From the NCBI GenBank assembly GCA_018340805.1, contig JACMZG010001913.1:23551285-23615284 (forward strand): DNA of 64,000 nt, given 5' to 3'. Below, piece after piece: positions 50,601 through 64,000 of this stretch. This DNA is from Microvelia longipes. Lineage: Eukaryota > Arthropoda > Insecta > Hemiptera > Veliidae. How positions within the stretch are numbered: the first letter of the stretch is position 1; each line of letters opens with the position of its first letter. The notes beneath the pieces are model-generated. The model saw only the letters and a program-made list of their open reading frames with translations. It did not search any database and was not told where the DNA came from. A program made the position numbers and the translations under genes.

Positions 50601-53600
50601 TTATCATTTTCTGTTTATTATTCATTTTAATTATATTTAATTTATTCATTTATTTTATTTGCATAAATAATTCAAGTCATTTGTAACTGTCATTAACTAT
50701 TAGTTCTAACTTGCTAAATAAATACTTCGTATTGAAAACGTAGTATTGAAATATCATGTTTTTGATGCTTAATATGCAACTTTAAAATGTTGTTTTTAAG
50801 ACAATTACTAAGAATTTTTTAAATATTGTTGCCGTAACAGAAATGTAGTCATTTAAAGTTCAAAACTTTTACACTTAACAAGTAAAAGTTTTAAATGTTT
50901 TTACATACTGTGTGATAAACTATTAAAAAAGTGTGCATCCCCTGTGAGGATCGAACCTTTAAGTGGGGTACTTTAAATAGGATCGAACTTGTAACCTTTA
51001 ATTTAAGAGGTGAAGACGCTACGAATTAAGATGAATGGGAAATGAAGGATTAGGGTAAAGTAGTTGCCATGACAACTAAAGCTATTTTACTCCCGTTAGT
51101 GTCTTTTCTACCTGTTGGTTCTGACAGGAGTTATAAGTCACTTGTCTCCCTCTACAAAAGAAAGAAAAAAGGTCTCCCTTCCGGAGGTAAATTATTATTT
51201 TCTTTGCAAAGGAAGGCTTAACAATAGATAACCTGTACAAGTCAATGTGAAGCCAGAGCAAAGCAACTACAGACCTATTTCTTCATTTTTATAGTTAGGA
51301 GAGACTACACCGGATTTCATATAGCAGAATATAACTTTGTATATATTAACATAACATAATACATTTAAAATAAAACCATTAATAAATATCTTGACTGATG
51401 TCTTCAAGTAGACTGGCTACAATTGACACTGAGTGACATAACAACAATTTTTGACTTACCTGTTTTGGGTTATGGGGCTCAGCACAAACCATTTTATCAA
51501 CTATAATAGTATTTTTACTTTTCCGTACTCTGTTTGCACTAAAAATCTGAAACCGAGACTTCTCCTGAATAATTTGTTCAGGTATTTTTAAGACCTTCAT
51601 TGTGGTTTTTACAAAAATGTGTCTGTCTGTATGTGTGCATGTATGTTATTGTTGCTGCCAGTATATTTATACTAGAGTTGAAACTGTGTACGAAAATCAA
51701 TCTTTAGGTCATGAAAATATTTTTTATAATGTTATTAACTGGCAATAATCACTCAGTATAAATTTTGAAAAGTCATAAAAACAATTTGGCTCGCATATAA
51801 AGGACTAACCTATGTGCCGAATTTCATCTGATTGTCAGTACTACATAGTTTGATTTTTATCAAATAACTTATGTACATTCTTTTTTTAAAAAATAATCCA
51901 ACTGAGTTGAAATTTGGTACGGGTTTATCCTTTTATGTAGTAAATTAGTATACTAAGTTCTGTTTCTGTGTGGTTAGGAAATCTATAGTTTTTGTTTGAT
52001 CATAAAAGTTAAGCTACATTGAGCAAGGTCAGTGCCTGGATATGTGACCGCTGGCAATAGAAAAATATATTTAATGTCTAAGGGAGAAGGAAGTAAGTCT
52101 GAAGATGTGTTGTAATATAAATTTGGTGTCTTATATTCTGAGGATAGATGTGGTGAGGATGGGTCTTGTGAATTTGACGTAGTGAGGAAAAGTTCCCAGG
52201 TACCCCATATTCAATTTTATATTTATTTCTTCAATTTTTCAACTGAAACGAATCTATTGAACATACTAGATGTGTCCCTTATGAGATGTTTCTTCCTGAG
52301 TCAATACCTTGATAAACTTAAATACTCTAAATCTGGTATTTTAAAAAAAAAATATGGTTTTGTTTGTGTAGGTTATAACAGCATGAGAGGAGAGTCTAGT
52401 CCCCGACCTAGACGTAAGTTTATTATACAATTATTTGTTGTCCTGTGTACCAGAATTTAAAGATTTTGAACTACGTATACTTTAGTGCTACAGTTTACTC
52501 ATAACTTAGTTGCAAAACCATCATATCTTTTCAATGTCACCTCCGTTTTCATGGTTATCTAGATTTGGATAAGGTTGTGTGTTTTCCATCCCAATAGCAG
52601 GCCTTTAGCAATTAGCATTGCCTTAAGATGAGAATAAAGTGGGTTTCCAAGGAGTTAATGAATGTTGTCTGGTCTACAAAATGAGGGCCATCTATGAGAG
52701 CTCGCTCACAGTAGAGTCTACATCAAATCAACTCCAATTCTGTCTTGGGGTGTGAGAGAGACAGATGATGTGTCAATGTGTTTTCAATTTCTTGACTTTA
52801 TTCTGTGACTCAGGTGAAAATAACTAAATACAGTCTGTTAAGAACTGAAAGAAATTAAGTTGATTAAGTTAACACTGTTCATAAAATTGGGGGGGGGAGT
52901 CAACTCCAAACAATTGTTTTACCTAAAACGCGTTCTTTTACAGATAAATAAATTCTTTTTGAAGAAAAAAATTTGTATGCCACACTGGAGTAAATCGCTC
53001 ATTAACCCTTGCATTAATTATTTCCCTCGGTTTTAAATATAAAATGTATAATTCTCTTGGCTTACGCCTCAGGATTTATAATCCTTGGTCCCTTCGGCCT
53101 TGCTTTAGGAACCAAATTAGATGCCAGGGAAAAATAGCTTACTGCTAATAAATTTCTATTAATTATAATATAGTGTCTAATAACTCAAGAACTGTGCTAG
53201 CCTCAGACGTGGTTAAGATTTTATTAGACTCATACTTCCAACGAGCAATAAAAATCATTTTGAAAAATCAGATTTATATTATATTTGAGTATTATATTTA
53301 ACTTTAAACATCGTCGATATTGCAAAATGGTTAAACACAACAGAGTTTGTTGTTCCCATTATTGTGTCTCAATATTAACTATGCTTTATAATTTCAAATA
53401 ACCTAGCACAGTGTCCTTAACCTTTTTTTAATGCTATTTAAAAAAAATGTGTTGAAGTAAAATACCTTTACTGTGTACTTTTACCTACAGTTGGTTAAAA
53501 ATACAGGAACTAATGACGTTCCTGTAAGATTTGAAGCAGGATCAGAATTTAATTAATTTCTCGGTTTTTTTAATAACCGTTAAGGAGGAACATATTTTTA

Positions 53601-54346
53601 ACATTAATAGATGGTTTATTAAGAGACTAATAACATTAAGGAATTTTCATTCATATTTCCATTTTTAATGGGATCGAGAATTGTTGGTACATTGTTTTTA
53701 AGCCTACATCGGACAGTATTTCTACAACTAACTCTTTTTTGTGAATGTTTAATTTGACTCCTCTAATGACAAAAGTGGATTTGTTATCTATAATTTTGCT
53801 TTTATTTGATCTTTATTTGCGGGATAATATTCCTAAAAGCTTTTTACTAGAGAATAAAAATAAGTTTTCACAAAATGTTCATGAATCTTATTAATATTAT
53901 CATAAGATATCCAAAAATTCATCATTAAAGACATTCAAAGACTTGCTTTACCAAAAGATAAGTTTGAAGCCTTATTTTTAAGTATTATAATTAAAACAAA
54001 TTATCTTGAATACTGTCTTATATTTAACATGCCATAATTTTTTATACTTTACATAACATCCTACAATTTTTGCAGACTGGAAAATTCTATTGAGAACCAC
54101 TGACCCAGAGCCTTGTTACTATTTATTTTTATATATTTGACCATTATATCCATGTGTTTTTTAGATTCTCCATCGCACCCAACTCATGCCAGTCTGCAAG
54201 AATACAGCCTGGGTTCGAGTAAATCTCCTTCTAGCCCATTAGGTCATAGGTCCATTGTCTACGGATCATCTCCTTATCAGTCAAGTAGTCCAGAACAGAC
54301 ACCTCTTAATAAATCAAGTCCTAGGTTAAGAAGACTTTATCAGTGA
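23618..54346 (+). CDS. NUP210: Nuclear pore membrane glycoprotein 210, 23 coding exons, complete
   Basis: Exons: 23618-23766, 24634-24905, 27526-27722, 30196-30336, 31643-31713, 32366-32596, 33232-33507, 34406-34471, 35258-35391, 36025-37520, 38456-38621, 39152-39420, 40501-40719, 42343-42495, 43183-43359, 44664-44813, 45163-45375, 45648-45903, 46412-46680, 48966-49133, 49788-49941, 52372-52413, 54165-54346. They sum to 5451 nt: 1816 aa, close to the roughly 1.9-k residues usual for gp210, with every phase matching. A signal peptide ([16 protein letters not shown]) leads into [10 protein letters not shown] long lumenal array of Ig-like modules follows, including a BIG2-type domain at about 1012-1098 ([19 protein letters not shown]). 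One membrane segment lies near 1725-1741 ([17 protein letters not shown]), then a 73-residue serine/proline-rich tail. gp210 anchors the nuclear pore from the perinuclear lumen. Exon 14 is the least conserved and least certain. Nearly all longer introns carry repeats. Confidence 0.95.
24370..24515 (+). repeat. 5S-like repeat family, 3' fragment (NUP210 intron 1)
   Basis: It contains the 5S-like block at 24455-24510: GTCATAAAAGTTAAACAGCA, AAGGTCAGTGCCTG and TATGGGTG. Confidence 0.75.
25146..25235. repeat. Inverted repeat, 14-bp arms
   Basis: ATAGTCTAGTCAAC (25146-25159) and GTTGACTAGACTAT (25222-25235) are perfect inverses, bounding 62 bp. It sits just 3' (minus strand) of a Penelope-like tail and may belong to that element's untranslated end or be a separate small MITE. 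Confidence 0.6.
25300..25543 (-). pseudogene. Penelope-like element 3' end: GIY-YIG tail relic 1
   Basis: The minus-strand frame 25543-25328 ends with [20 protein letters not shown] and [11 protein letters not shown] before a stop. The L-x-x-LE-x-EI-x-R pattern with a following LND resembles the C-terminal end of GIY-YIG endonuclease domains carried by Penelope-like elements. Right after the stop, the sequence CATCTCACTGGTAATTT is shared with the second relic at 58240-58260 (CATCTCACCGGTAATTT). The N-terminal part is lost. Confidence 0.5.
25600..25830 (+). repeat. 5S-like repeat family, 5' fragment (NUP210 intron 2)
   Basis: It has the terminal hairpin remnant TATACCATGGGTAAGTAGGAAA, the TTTTTAAGAAGTTGTCTGTC block and GTTATCATGGCTCCCAGTAT. 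Confidence 0.75.
26925..27415 (+). repeat. 5S-like repeat family, middle and 3' part (NUP210 intron 2)
   Basis: From GGTCTAGTTGTGCTATCC through the TTAGTTCAATTTTTATTGAA block to the diverged 5S-like block (27241-27300) and the GATGTGGCGAGGAAAAGTTC end. Confidence 0.75.
28474..29404 (+). mobile_element. tRNA-headed retroposon with tandem body and poly-A tail, 931 bp
   Basis: An exact 11-bp target duplication AAGATGCTGCT (28463-28473, 29405-29415) flanks the element, which ends in about 28 A. A tRNA-like head at about 28521-28592 has box A (TAGCTCAGTGGTAGAGCG) and box B (GGGTTCAAATCC). The head's first bases TCCGGTAGCTC occur three times (28475, 28489, 28521). The body at 28985-29275 holds three imperfect units sharing CTAGCCAGAGCGGTGAGC and GATGAACTAG-CACAC-GTGAAC. 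It lies in NUP210 intron 3. A 64-codon frame inside it is not a gene. Confidence 0.85.
30408..31225 (-). repeat. 5S-like repeat family, near full-length copy (NUP210 intron 4)
   Basis: Read on the minus strand it starts at the hairpin ACTTTTCCTTGTTTATACC...GGTATATAGGAAAAGT (about 31215-31185). It passes all family blocks and the 5S-like block (30645-30587: GATAAAAGTTAAGCAGCATC, GCGTGGTCAGTGCC, TGACCACTGGGAATA), and ends GAACTTTT-inverse then GTACCCAATTTTTTT. Confidence 0.85.
31750..31925 (+). repeat. 5S-like repeat family, 5' fragment (NUP210 intron 5)
   Basis: The blocks TATACAGGAAAATTTTTGTG, TTTTCAGGTATTTTTAAGATC and GTTGTCTGTGTGTATGTG correspond to the family start. Confidence 0.6.
33865..34345 (+). 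repeat. 5S-like repeat family, 3' part (NUP210 intron 7)
   Basis: It runs from ATAGGAATAACTTATGTGCA through ATTAGTTCAATTTTTATCAA to the 5S-like block (34097-34160: GGATCATAAAAGTTAAGCAG, AAGGTCAGTGCCTGAATGAG), and ends GTTCCGAGGTACCCAGTACC then CAATTTTTT. Confidence 0.8.
37689..38300. repeat. Dispersed direct repeat pair in NUP210 intron 10
   Basis: 37689-37745 and 38236-38300 share AAAGCTC-TTCTA, CACTTTCTAT-CAGTAATAA and AACAAAT with about 80% identity over roughly 50 bp. The sequence between them is AT-rich and otherwise unremarkable. Confidence 0.6.
39911..40131. mobile_element. MITE with 24-bp terminal inverted repeats, 221 bp
   Basis: The left end starts CTAGGGTCAGCGGGAAAAAG and the right end is its inverse (CTTTTTCCTGCTGACCCTAG) with one mismatch over 24 bp. 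AAAT flanks it on both sides, a possible 4-bp target duplication. No coding capacity. It lies in NUP210 intron 12. Confidence 0.75.
41413..41480. repeat. Pyrimidine-rich tandem repeat, period about 32
   Basis: Two full units share CTTCTTTTCTTTTTAATATT followed by TTTAGTTTT, then degrade into further TTTTCTTC. It directly precedes the 5S-like repeat copy at 41528. Confidence 0.8.
41528..42300 (+). repeat. 5S-like repeat family, full-length reference copy (NUP210 intron 13)
   Basis: It opens with ACTTTTCCTCATTTATACC and the partner GGTATATAGGAAAAGT. It contains TTTTTTAAGGCCTCCTGAGTG, GTTATCATCGAAGCGCCC and the 5S-like block at 42068-42130 (TGGATCATAAAAGTTAAGCA, GTGTGGTCAGTGCT). It closes GATGAGGAAAAGTTCC and a T7 run. 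The first and last 10 bp of the core (ACTTTTCCTC / GAGGAAAAGT) are inverse. The repeat ends about 43 bp before the exon 14 acceptor. Confidence 0.85.
46700..46840 (+). repeat. 5S-like repeat family, 5' fragment (NUP210 intron 19)
   Basis: It has CTCATTTATGCCATGGGTGT then ATAGGAAATT, TTTTAGGTCATTAAGACC and GTTGTCTGTCTGAATGTG. Confidence 0.7.
46884..47233. mobile_element. Foldback element (family FB), copy 4, left half only
   Basis: It starts ACCAAGAGCCGGACCTGAAA, then TGTGACTCATTTTGTACT, TCATATGATTGGGCATGCTC and AATAAGTGGTTCCCTG. It stops after AAAGTCAGCAAAT with no inverted right arm, so it is truncated. Confidence 0.75.
47750..48640 (-). repeat. 5S-like repeat family, interrupted by a SINE (NUP210 intron 19)
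   Basis: It reads on the minus strand from the hairpin end (CTTTTCCTCATTTATACCAT near 48625) through the family blocks. It stops within the 5S-like block (TCATAAAAGTTAAGCAAAG near 47795). A 249-bp SINE splits it at 48099-48347. Confidence 0.8.
48099..48347 (+). mobile_element. tRNA-derived SINE with (TTA)n tail, 249 bp
   Basis: A 12-bp target duplication ATTGTTGTGGGT (48087-48098 and 48348-48359) flanks it. The head has a box A-like GTGGCCGAGGTTGTTAAGGC and a box B-like GGGCTCGCATCCC, as in class II (leucine/serine-type) tRNAs. It ends in (TTA) repeats at about 48329-48347. It is nested inside a 5S-like repeat, hence younger than it. Confidence 0.85.
49946..49988. repeat. 23-bp tandem duplication at an exon 21 donor
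   Basis: GTAAAACTATTTTCGTTATT occurs at 49946-49965 and 49969-49988. The first unit overlaps the end of the exon 21 splice donor (gtaagt, 49942-49947). Confidence 0.85.
50925..51040 (-). repeat. tRNA-like SINE relic with duplicated box B
   Basis: On the minus strand, TAGCGTCTTCACCTCTTAAA and AAGGTTACAAGTTCGATCC resemble an anticodon region and T arm. They are followed about 25 bp later by a second T-arm-like GGTTCGATCCTCACAGGGG. No complete cloverleaf is visible. Weak. Confidence 0.35.
51515..52215 (+). repeat. 5S-like repeat family, near full-length (NUP210 intron 21)
   Basis: It runs from ACTTTTCCGTACTCTG through TTTTTAAGACCTTCATTGTGG and GTTATTGTTGCTGCCAG. The best 5S-like block is at 51996-52060 (GATCATAAAAGTTAAGCTAC, AGCAAGGTCAGTGCCTGGAT, ATGTGACCGC). 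It ends GAGGAAAAGTTCCCAGGTAC. Confidence 0.85.
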
Positions 54347-54769
54347 TAAAACAAAAACTACAGACTTATCAAAAGTAAGTCAAAAAAATTTTAGGAGACA
54401 TAATGATTTAGTAAAAACCAATGATGTTGTGGATCTTTCAGAAATGTGCTTAAAACCATATTAGCTCAAAAGTATTTACCTTATAGAATTATATATTAAA
54501 ATAATATCAAAATATTTTTCTAATTTAAATACTTATGATTGTTATTTTGGAAAAGCAGGGGGTGTAGAATATATCCTTAAAAGGTTCGGGTGAAATAGGG
54601 GAGGGGCTGGGGAAATAAATTTTAGCCTCCCAACATCGTGACAATAAAATTTATTGTTTATCTCAAGTTGGTGTGACACCTTTGAATTCGCTTGTTTTGA
54701 TGTTGGCCAGCCTTTTACCGATTGTTAATGTCTTCATATATTTTATAAAGATATCGGTTTCAAATTGAT

Positions 54770-54845
54770 TTTCCCTTGTATATGAGTGTAAAGAATGATG
54801 TGGTGAGGAAAAGTTTCAAGTTACCTCGTATCAATTTTTTTAATT
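54770..54845 (+). repeat. 5S-like repeat family, 3' terminal fragment
   Basis: GATGTGGTGAGGAAAAGTTT, then AGTTACCTCGTATCAATTTT and a T run: the family 3' end only. Confidence 0.65.
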
Positions 54846-55064
54846 AGGTTCATTTAAATAAAAACCAACAGTAGAGTTACAAAATAAACGTTACTATGAG
54901 GGTGGTAACCGCTATAATTTTTAGGCCACTATACGGATACCATCACAAATTTTGATGGGGAAATTTTTATGAAAAAATAATGTTCTGAGGAAATTTGAGT
55001 TTAACTAACATATTCTGCTTCTCTGTGGAAAAGACTAATTTATTATTAACATTAACTCGATTTT

Positions 55065-55385
55065 ACTTTTCTTCATTTATACCATGGATATGAGAAAAGT
55101 AATGTGTTTTTACAAAATATCCAACAACAAGATTTTGACTGAATTATTAATTTCAAGATCTTTAAGACCTCCTGAGACCTTTTTACCATATTTTCTGTCT
55201 GAATGTGTGTGTCTATTATCATTGTAGCTTGCAGTGTGTTTATGCTCGCAAGTAACACTTAGTACACAAGTAGTTTTACTCTTACAAAAGTACTTGTCTT
55301 GTTCTACTTTCCAGAAATTAATTTTTCTGTGATTTGATTAACTGTCAATAATGATTCATCAAAAATTCTATAATTTGCCAAAAAT
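55065..55385 (+). repeat. 5S-like repeat family, 5' fragment
   Basis: The hairpin CTTTTCTTCATTTATACC/ATGAGAAAAG, TTAAGACCTCCTGAG and TTATCATTGTAGCTTGCAGT match the family start. Confidence 0.75.
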
Positions 55386-55436
55386 GTTTGGAGACTTAAG
55401 GAGGTTTTTATTGAAGAATATAACTTGAGTTTGATT

Positions 55437-55475
55437 ATGACTTCTTCCTATGTAATTAACATAGGAAGAAGTCAT
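55437..55475. repeat. Perfect 17-bp-arm palindrome
   Basis: ATGACTTCTTCCTATGT and ACATAGGAAGAAGTCAT are separated by AATTA. Confidence 0.9.
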
Positions 55476-57350
55476 AGTCTTTCATGGGTAATTTGTTTTA
55501 ATACCACCCTTAAATTAATCAGTAAGAAAAAACATGAGAATAATTATTTATTTTTGACTGATTTGATTTATTTAGTTGTTATTAATTAAACTTTTGATTC
55601 TTAGAGCCTGACCAAGGAATGTAAAAATATTTATCAGTGCGATGGTGTTGCCTTGTTGTCACATGTTAATGGAATGGAATCCTATCAGTTTGTTTATTGA
55701 TTTTAAGAGTTATGTCTTGCAGAAGTATAAATATGTATTATTTATTGTGACACCAGACTATACTGAGTACCAGGCTGTACTCTAAATCTAGTGTTAAGAA
55801 TTTCCTTCTATTTTTTAACCTTGTTTAGGCTCGAGGGAATATTTCTCTTGACTAATGTTGAGTTGTTTGTCTTCTTCCCTTTTAAGGAGAACTGTTGTAA
55901 TTTTTTATACCATTGGAAACTTAGTAGGGATGGTTGGAAACCATGTAAACTTGGATCTGGTTGTAATTTATGTTAAAAATGAGATTTATTTAAATTTATA
56001 TAATTCCAACCCCGTTTCTATCTGTTATTAGGTTTCCATCGTTTCTCCATTTTCTACTGGTCCCTCTGACCTTCAATAAAAATTCCAGAGATGAGTGGTG
56101 GTCTCTTACCGCCATCATGCTTGGCAAGTAAAACATATATACTTTGCTACTTAATTGTAGAGTAATTGAGTTAAATGAAAGTCAGAGTGAGTTCAGGCTC
56201 TATCACCATCCTAAGGAGTTAGACGATAGAAAACAGAATGGGACATGACATTATGTCGAGCCATCAATGATGACGAATGTCAAATGAACAGTTCCCAGAT
56301 GTAACATTGCATTTTGCTTGTTACATTTCCTAGGAGTCTCTCGCACAATTTTTTCCTTTAGGTCTTTTATATGCTTATCTGATCAATGGCTTCTGCTCAC
56401 AACTATGGCTAATAATTAATGTGTAATAAGTAATGTCTCCGTATATCTATTGGATTTAAATAAAAACGCACATTTTCAAATTGAATTTACTTAAAAACAT
56501 TGTATTGGCCATGAACCAGCAATCTCTGTGAAAGTATGATGTTAGTTTTTAAAAATGATTAGATGATATTCATTTGGCTGAAGTTCCTATAATAATATTA
56601 CTCTAGTGGAAAAATGTTTTGATTACTCTTTGTCATTGAGAATTGAAAGGGAGTGAGTGATAAATAGACTCCAAACTTAAGTCTTTGATGTAAATTATTT
56701 AAATTGTAAATATTTGTATATTTTTTTATAACTTTAATGATTAAAATAGATGAGTTGTTTTTTGTGGAAATTTTTGTTTTTATTTCTATTTTTTTAATTA
56801 GATATTATTATTATTTTTTTAATTTAATTTTTATTTTTTCAGGCCTAAAAGTAGACTTTAGAAGTACTTTTTAAGAGCCATGTCAGTTAAATTTTCTGTT
56901 TAGCTATTAATCCTTAATACAGCTTTAAAAGTGCAGAATTTCTTTGTCTAACTTGCAATGTGGATAATCTTTTATTGTTCTAGGTGTTTCAAACAAGAAT
57001 GGACATTTCAATACTGCAAATATATTTTTCTTATCAAAATCACAATAAAGACTGACTTTAAATAATAATTATCAATTATTAAAAACTATAACTGTCATCT
57101 GTCATTCATATTTAACATCCTTCCCAGTCGAAAGAAAATTAACTTATTCACAGTACAATCATTATTTTATCTTATCTATTATAATTTTAATTTAATTTTA
57201 TTTTCCATTTTAAAAAACAAACAAAAACAATCTAGACTAAAAAAACCCTTTCCACCTTAAGAAAAACTACATAACAATTATCTAAACACAAGACTCAATT
57301 CCCACCTAACTTCAGTAAAATCGTTGGTTTGATAATAACCATGATTGGAC

Positions 57351-62720
<5,370 letters not shown>

Positions 62721-63153
62721 GGTCGAATAGTTTCTGTAAAACAGTAAACCATTGACAGTTTTAATACTTTTTATCTACTTGCGGAAGCAAAGTTAAGCAT
62801 TGTTACACTGATTAGAAAAAGAGGTTTGAAAATGGCCTTCAACGTCTTCTTATTCTTCCTACATTTTTTGTTGACAAACCTACAGCCTAAACTAGTGAAT
62901 GGATTTTTTATGTATTAGAACTTTTTGATTCTGTCTGTATGCATCCTTACGCTGAATGGGGAGCGAAAAACTAAGCTAGGAAAGGATAGTTGTAAATGTT
63001 GACGCATCTACTGCTTACATGGTAAGTAAAACTGCTAAAATTATGAAAACTGCAAAAATCCGTTATGATTGATCTCCACGAACACCTGAATTGTTTGATA
63101 TCTCAAAATATAGCAAAAGTAGCTATACAACTTGTTCACACTGCAGTGCCTGC

Positions 63154-63198
63154 AGCTTCTTCTGCTAGGCACCGTGCCGGTGCCTAGCAGAGGAAGCT
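63154..63198. repeat. 20-bp-arm hairpin, GC-rich
   Basis: AGCTTCTTCTGCTAGGCACC and GGTGCCTAGCAGAGGAAGCT are inverse with one mismatch, with loop GTGCC. It is GC-rich against an AT-rich background. Confidence 0.9.
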
Positions 63199-63430
63199 GA
63201 TGATTACCTCTCAATTTAAATTAGGCCCTTTAGTATTGCCAATCTTGCAACTTCACTTTGAAATGCTAATGACCGTCTACAACCAGAACAGACATGACTT
63301 GGCAGGACTGAAAAGTTGATTTCCGATTTCTCTACTTTTTTTGGAACAAAGACTTGGCAGAGTTTTTTAATCACGCAAGTAGTTTTTTGTATAAAAAATT
63401 AATTTTTAAGTAGCAATACGGTATTAGTTT

Positions 63431-63523
63431 AACACTGGCTGTTCCGGTTCTGCTGGAGAAATGCTTATTCTTATTATTACGAGTTTTATTATTCAATAAT
63501 AAAACTCAAACCGGAACAGGGGT
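63431..63523. repeat. Nested hairpin with two arm pairs
   Basis: The outer arms CTGTTCCGGTT (63439-63449) and AACCGGAACAG (63509-63519) enclose an offset inner perfect hairpin, GAGTTTTATTATT and its inverse around a single C (63481-63507). Confidence 0.9.
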
Positions 63524-64000
63524 TAAAAAAAACCTTTAGTTCAATAGTAATAATGAAAGTGTAAACATTTCATTTATACAAAGCTCATTCGGAGTTTAAG
63601 TGTAGTAGTCATTAACTTAAAGTAATTAGTCCAGTAGATACATATAAATATAGTTTAAAGTATTATAGTTTACCTTGCTGACGTTAGAAGTAAAACTTTA
63701 ATGATTGAACTTAATGATACAAACTGGAAAGAGAAAATCTATGTAACGGTAACTCTCTCAAAACAGTGTAAAACACTAATGTTTAATTGCATCTTAAAAA
63801 TTCAAGGCTATTCACTATTCGTGATTATAATTGTTTTCCCCCACACTCAATTCTAGGATTTATGAGATGTTTCAATTTTATAAAGATATTTTATTGTTTT
63901 GATAACTTCTTATGTATAAATAGTTTAATATTTGTAAAAAAAAATTATAAATATTGAAAAGTAAAAGATATGCAACATGTGCATGCTTTGCAAGCATTAT

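Larger units (their letters stand above)
54347..57350. other. NUP210 3' flank / convergent intergenic region
   Basis: The 3' untranslated region of NUP210 begins here. Candidate AATAAA signals occur at 54613, 54643, 56079 and 57044; I cannot choose between them. The region carries two 5S-like repeat fragments (54770-54845 and 55065-55385) and a perfect palindrome (55437-55475). No coding exon is seen between 55400 and 57350. Confidence 0.55.
62721..64000. other. Region 5' of the PB1-like gene
   Basis: No gene is seen. It probably holds the promoter and 5' untranslated exon of the minus-strand PB1-like gene. Two strong hairpins lie at 63154-63198 and 63431-63523. Confidence 0.5.

Noticed and set aside
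51996..52060. Functional 5S rRNA gene
   Set aside because: Only the 3' half resembles 5S, with many changes, and it is embedded in a dispersed repeat.

Overview
This is an AT-rich, intron-rich animal nuclear sequence, almost certainly from an insect. Its introns have GT/AG ends. It carries orthologues of FBXL4, the nuclear-pore glycoprotein gp210 and the insect gene gprs (serine-enriched protein, BTB domain). It is crowded with microsatellites, foldback elements, SINEs and retroelement debris. I cannot name the order or species from sequence alone.

Layout. (1) 1-8527: the 5' coding end of gprs on the minus strand, two coding exons at 8527-8334 and 7895-7754. The rest of the gene lies off the left edge, so 1-7753 reads as intron with repeats. 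(2) 10424-17971: FBXL4 on the plus strand, six coding exons, 659 codons with every splice phase agreeing. It is divergent from gprs. (3) 17972-23617: intergenic, mostly degraded transposons. (4) 23618-54346: NUP210/gp210 on the plus strand, 23 coding exons totalling 5451 nt (1816 aa plus stop), complete from signal peptide to cytoplasmic tail. (5) 57351-62720: a two-exon minus-strand gene for a 160-residue protein with a PB1-like domain. Its single intron holds a degraded Penelope-like fragment and a 3.1-kb I-type non-LTR retrotransposon. (6) 62721-64000: no gene seen, two strong hairpins.

The protein-coding genes have housekeeping or conserved roles and do not form a pathway together. The unusual content is in the repeats. 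At least 15 copies of one family of about 770 bp lie in introns and flanks. Its six best 3' portions carry a block strikingly like the internal promoter half of 5S rRNA, and several copies end in a T run. Other items are a large near-palindromic foldback family (four copies), several short inverted-repeat elements, two retroposed SINEs with clear target-site duplications (one with a stuttered tRNA head, one inserted into a copy of the 5S-like repeat), three Penelope-like coding remnants, and repeats with hammerhead-ribozyme-like cores.

All coordinates come from reading the sequence by eye. Exon joins were checked by reading phase, donor and acceptor. No database search was possible.
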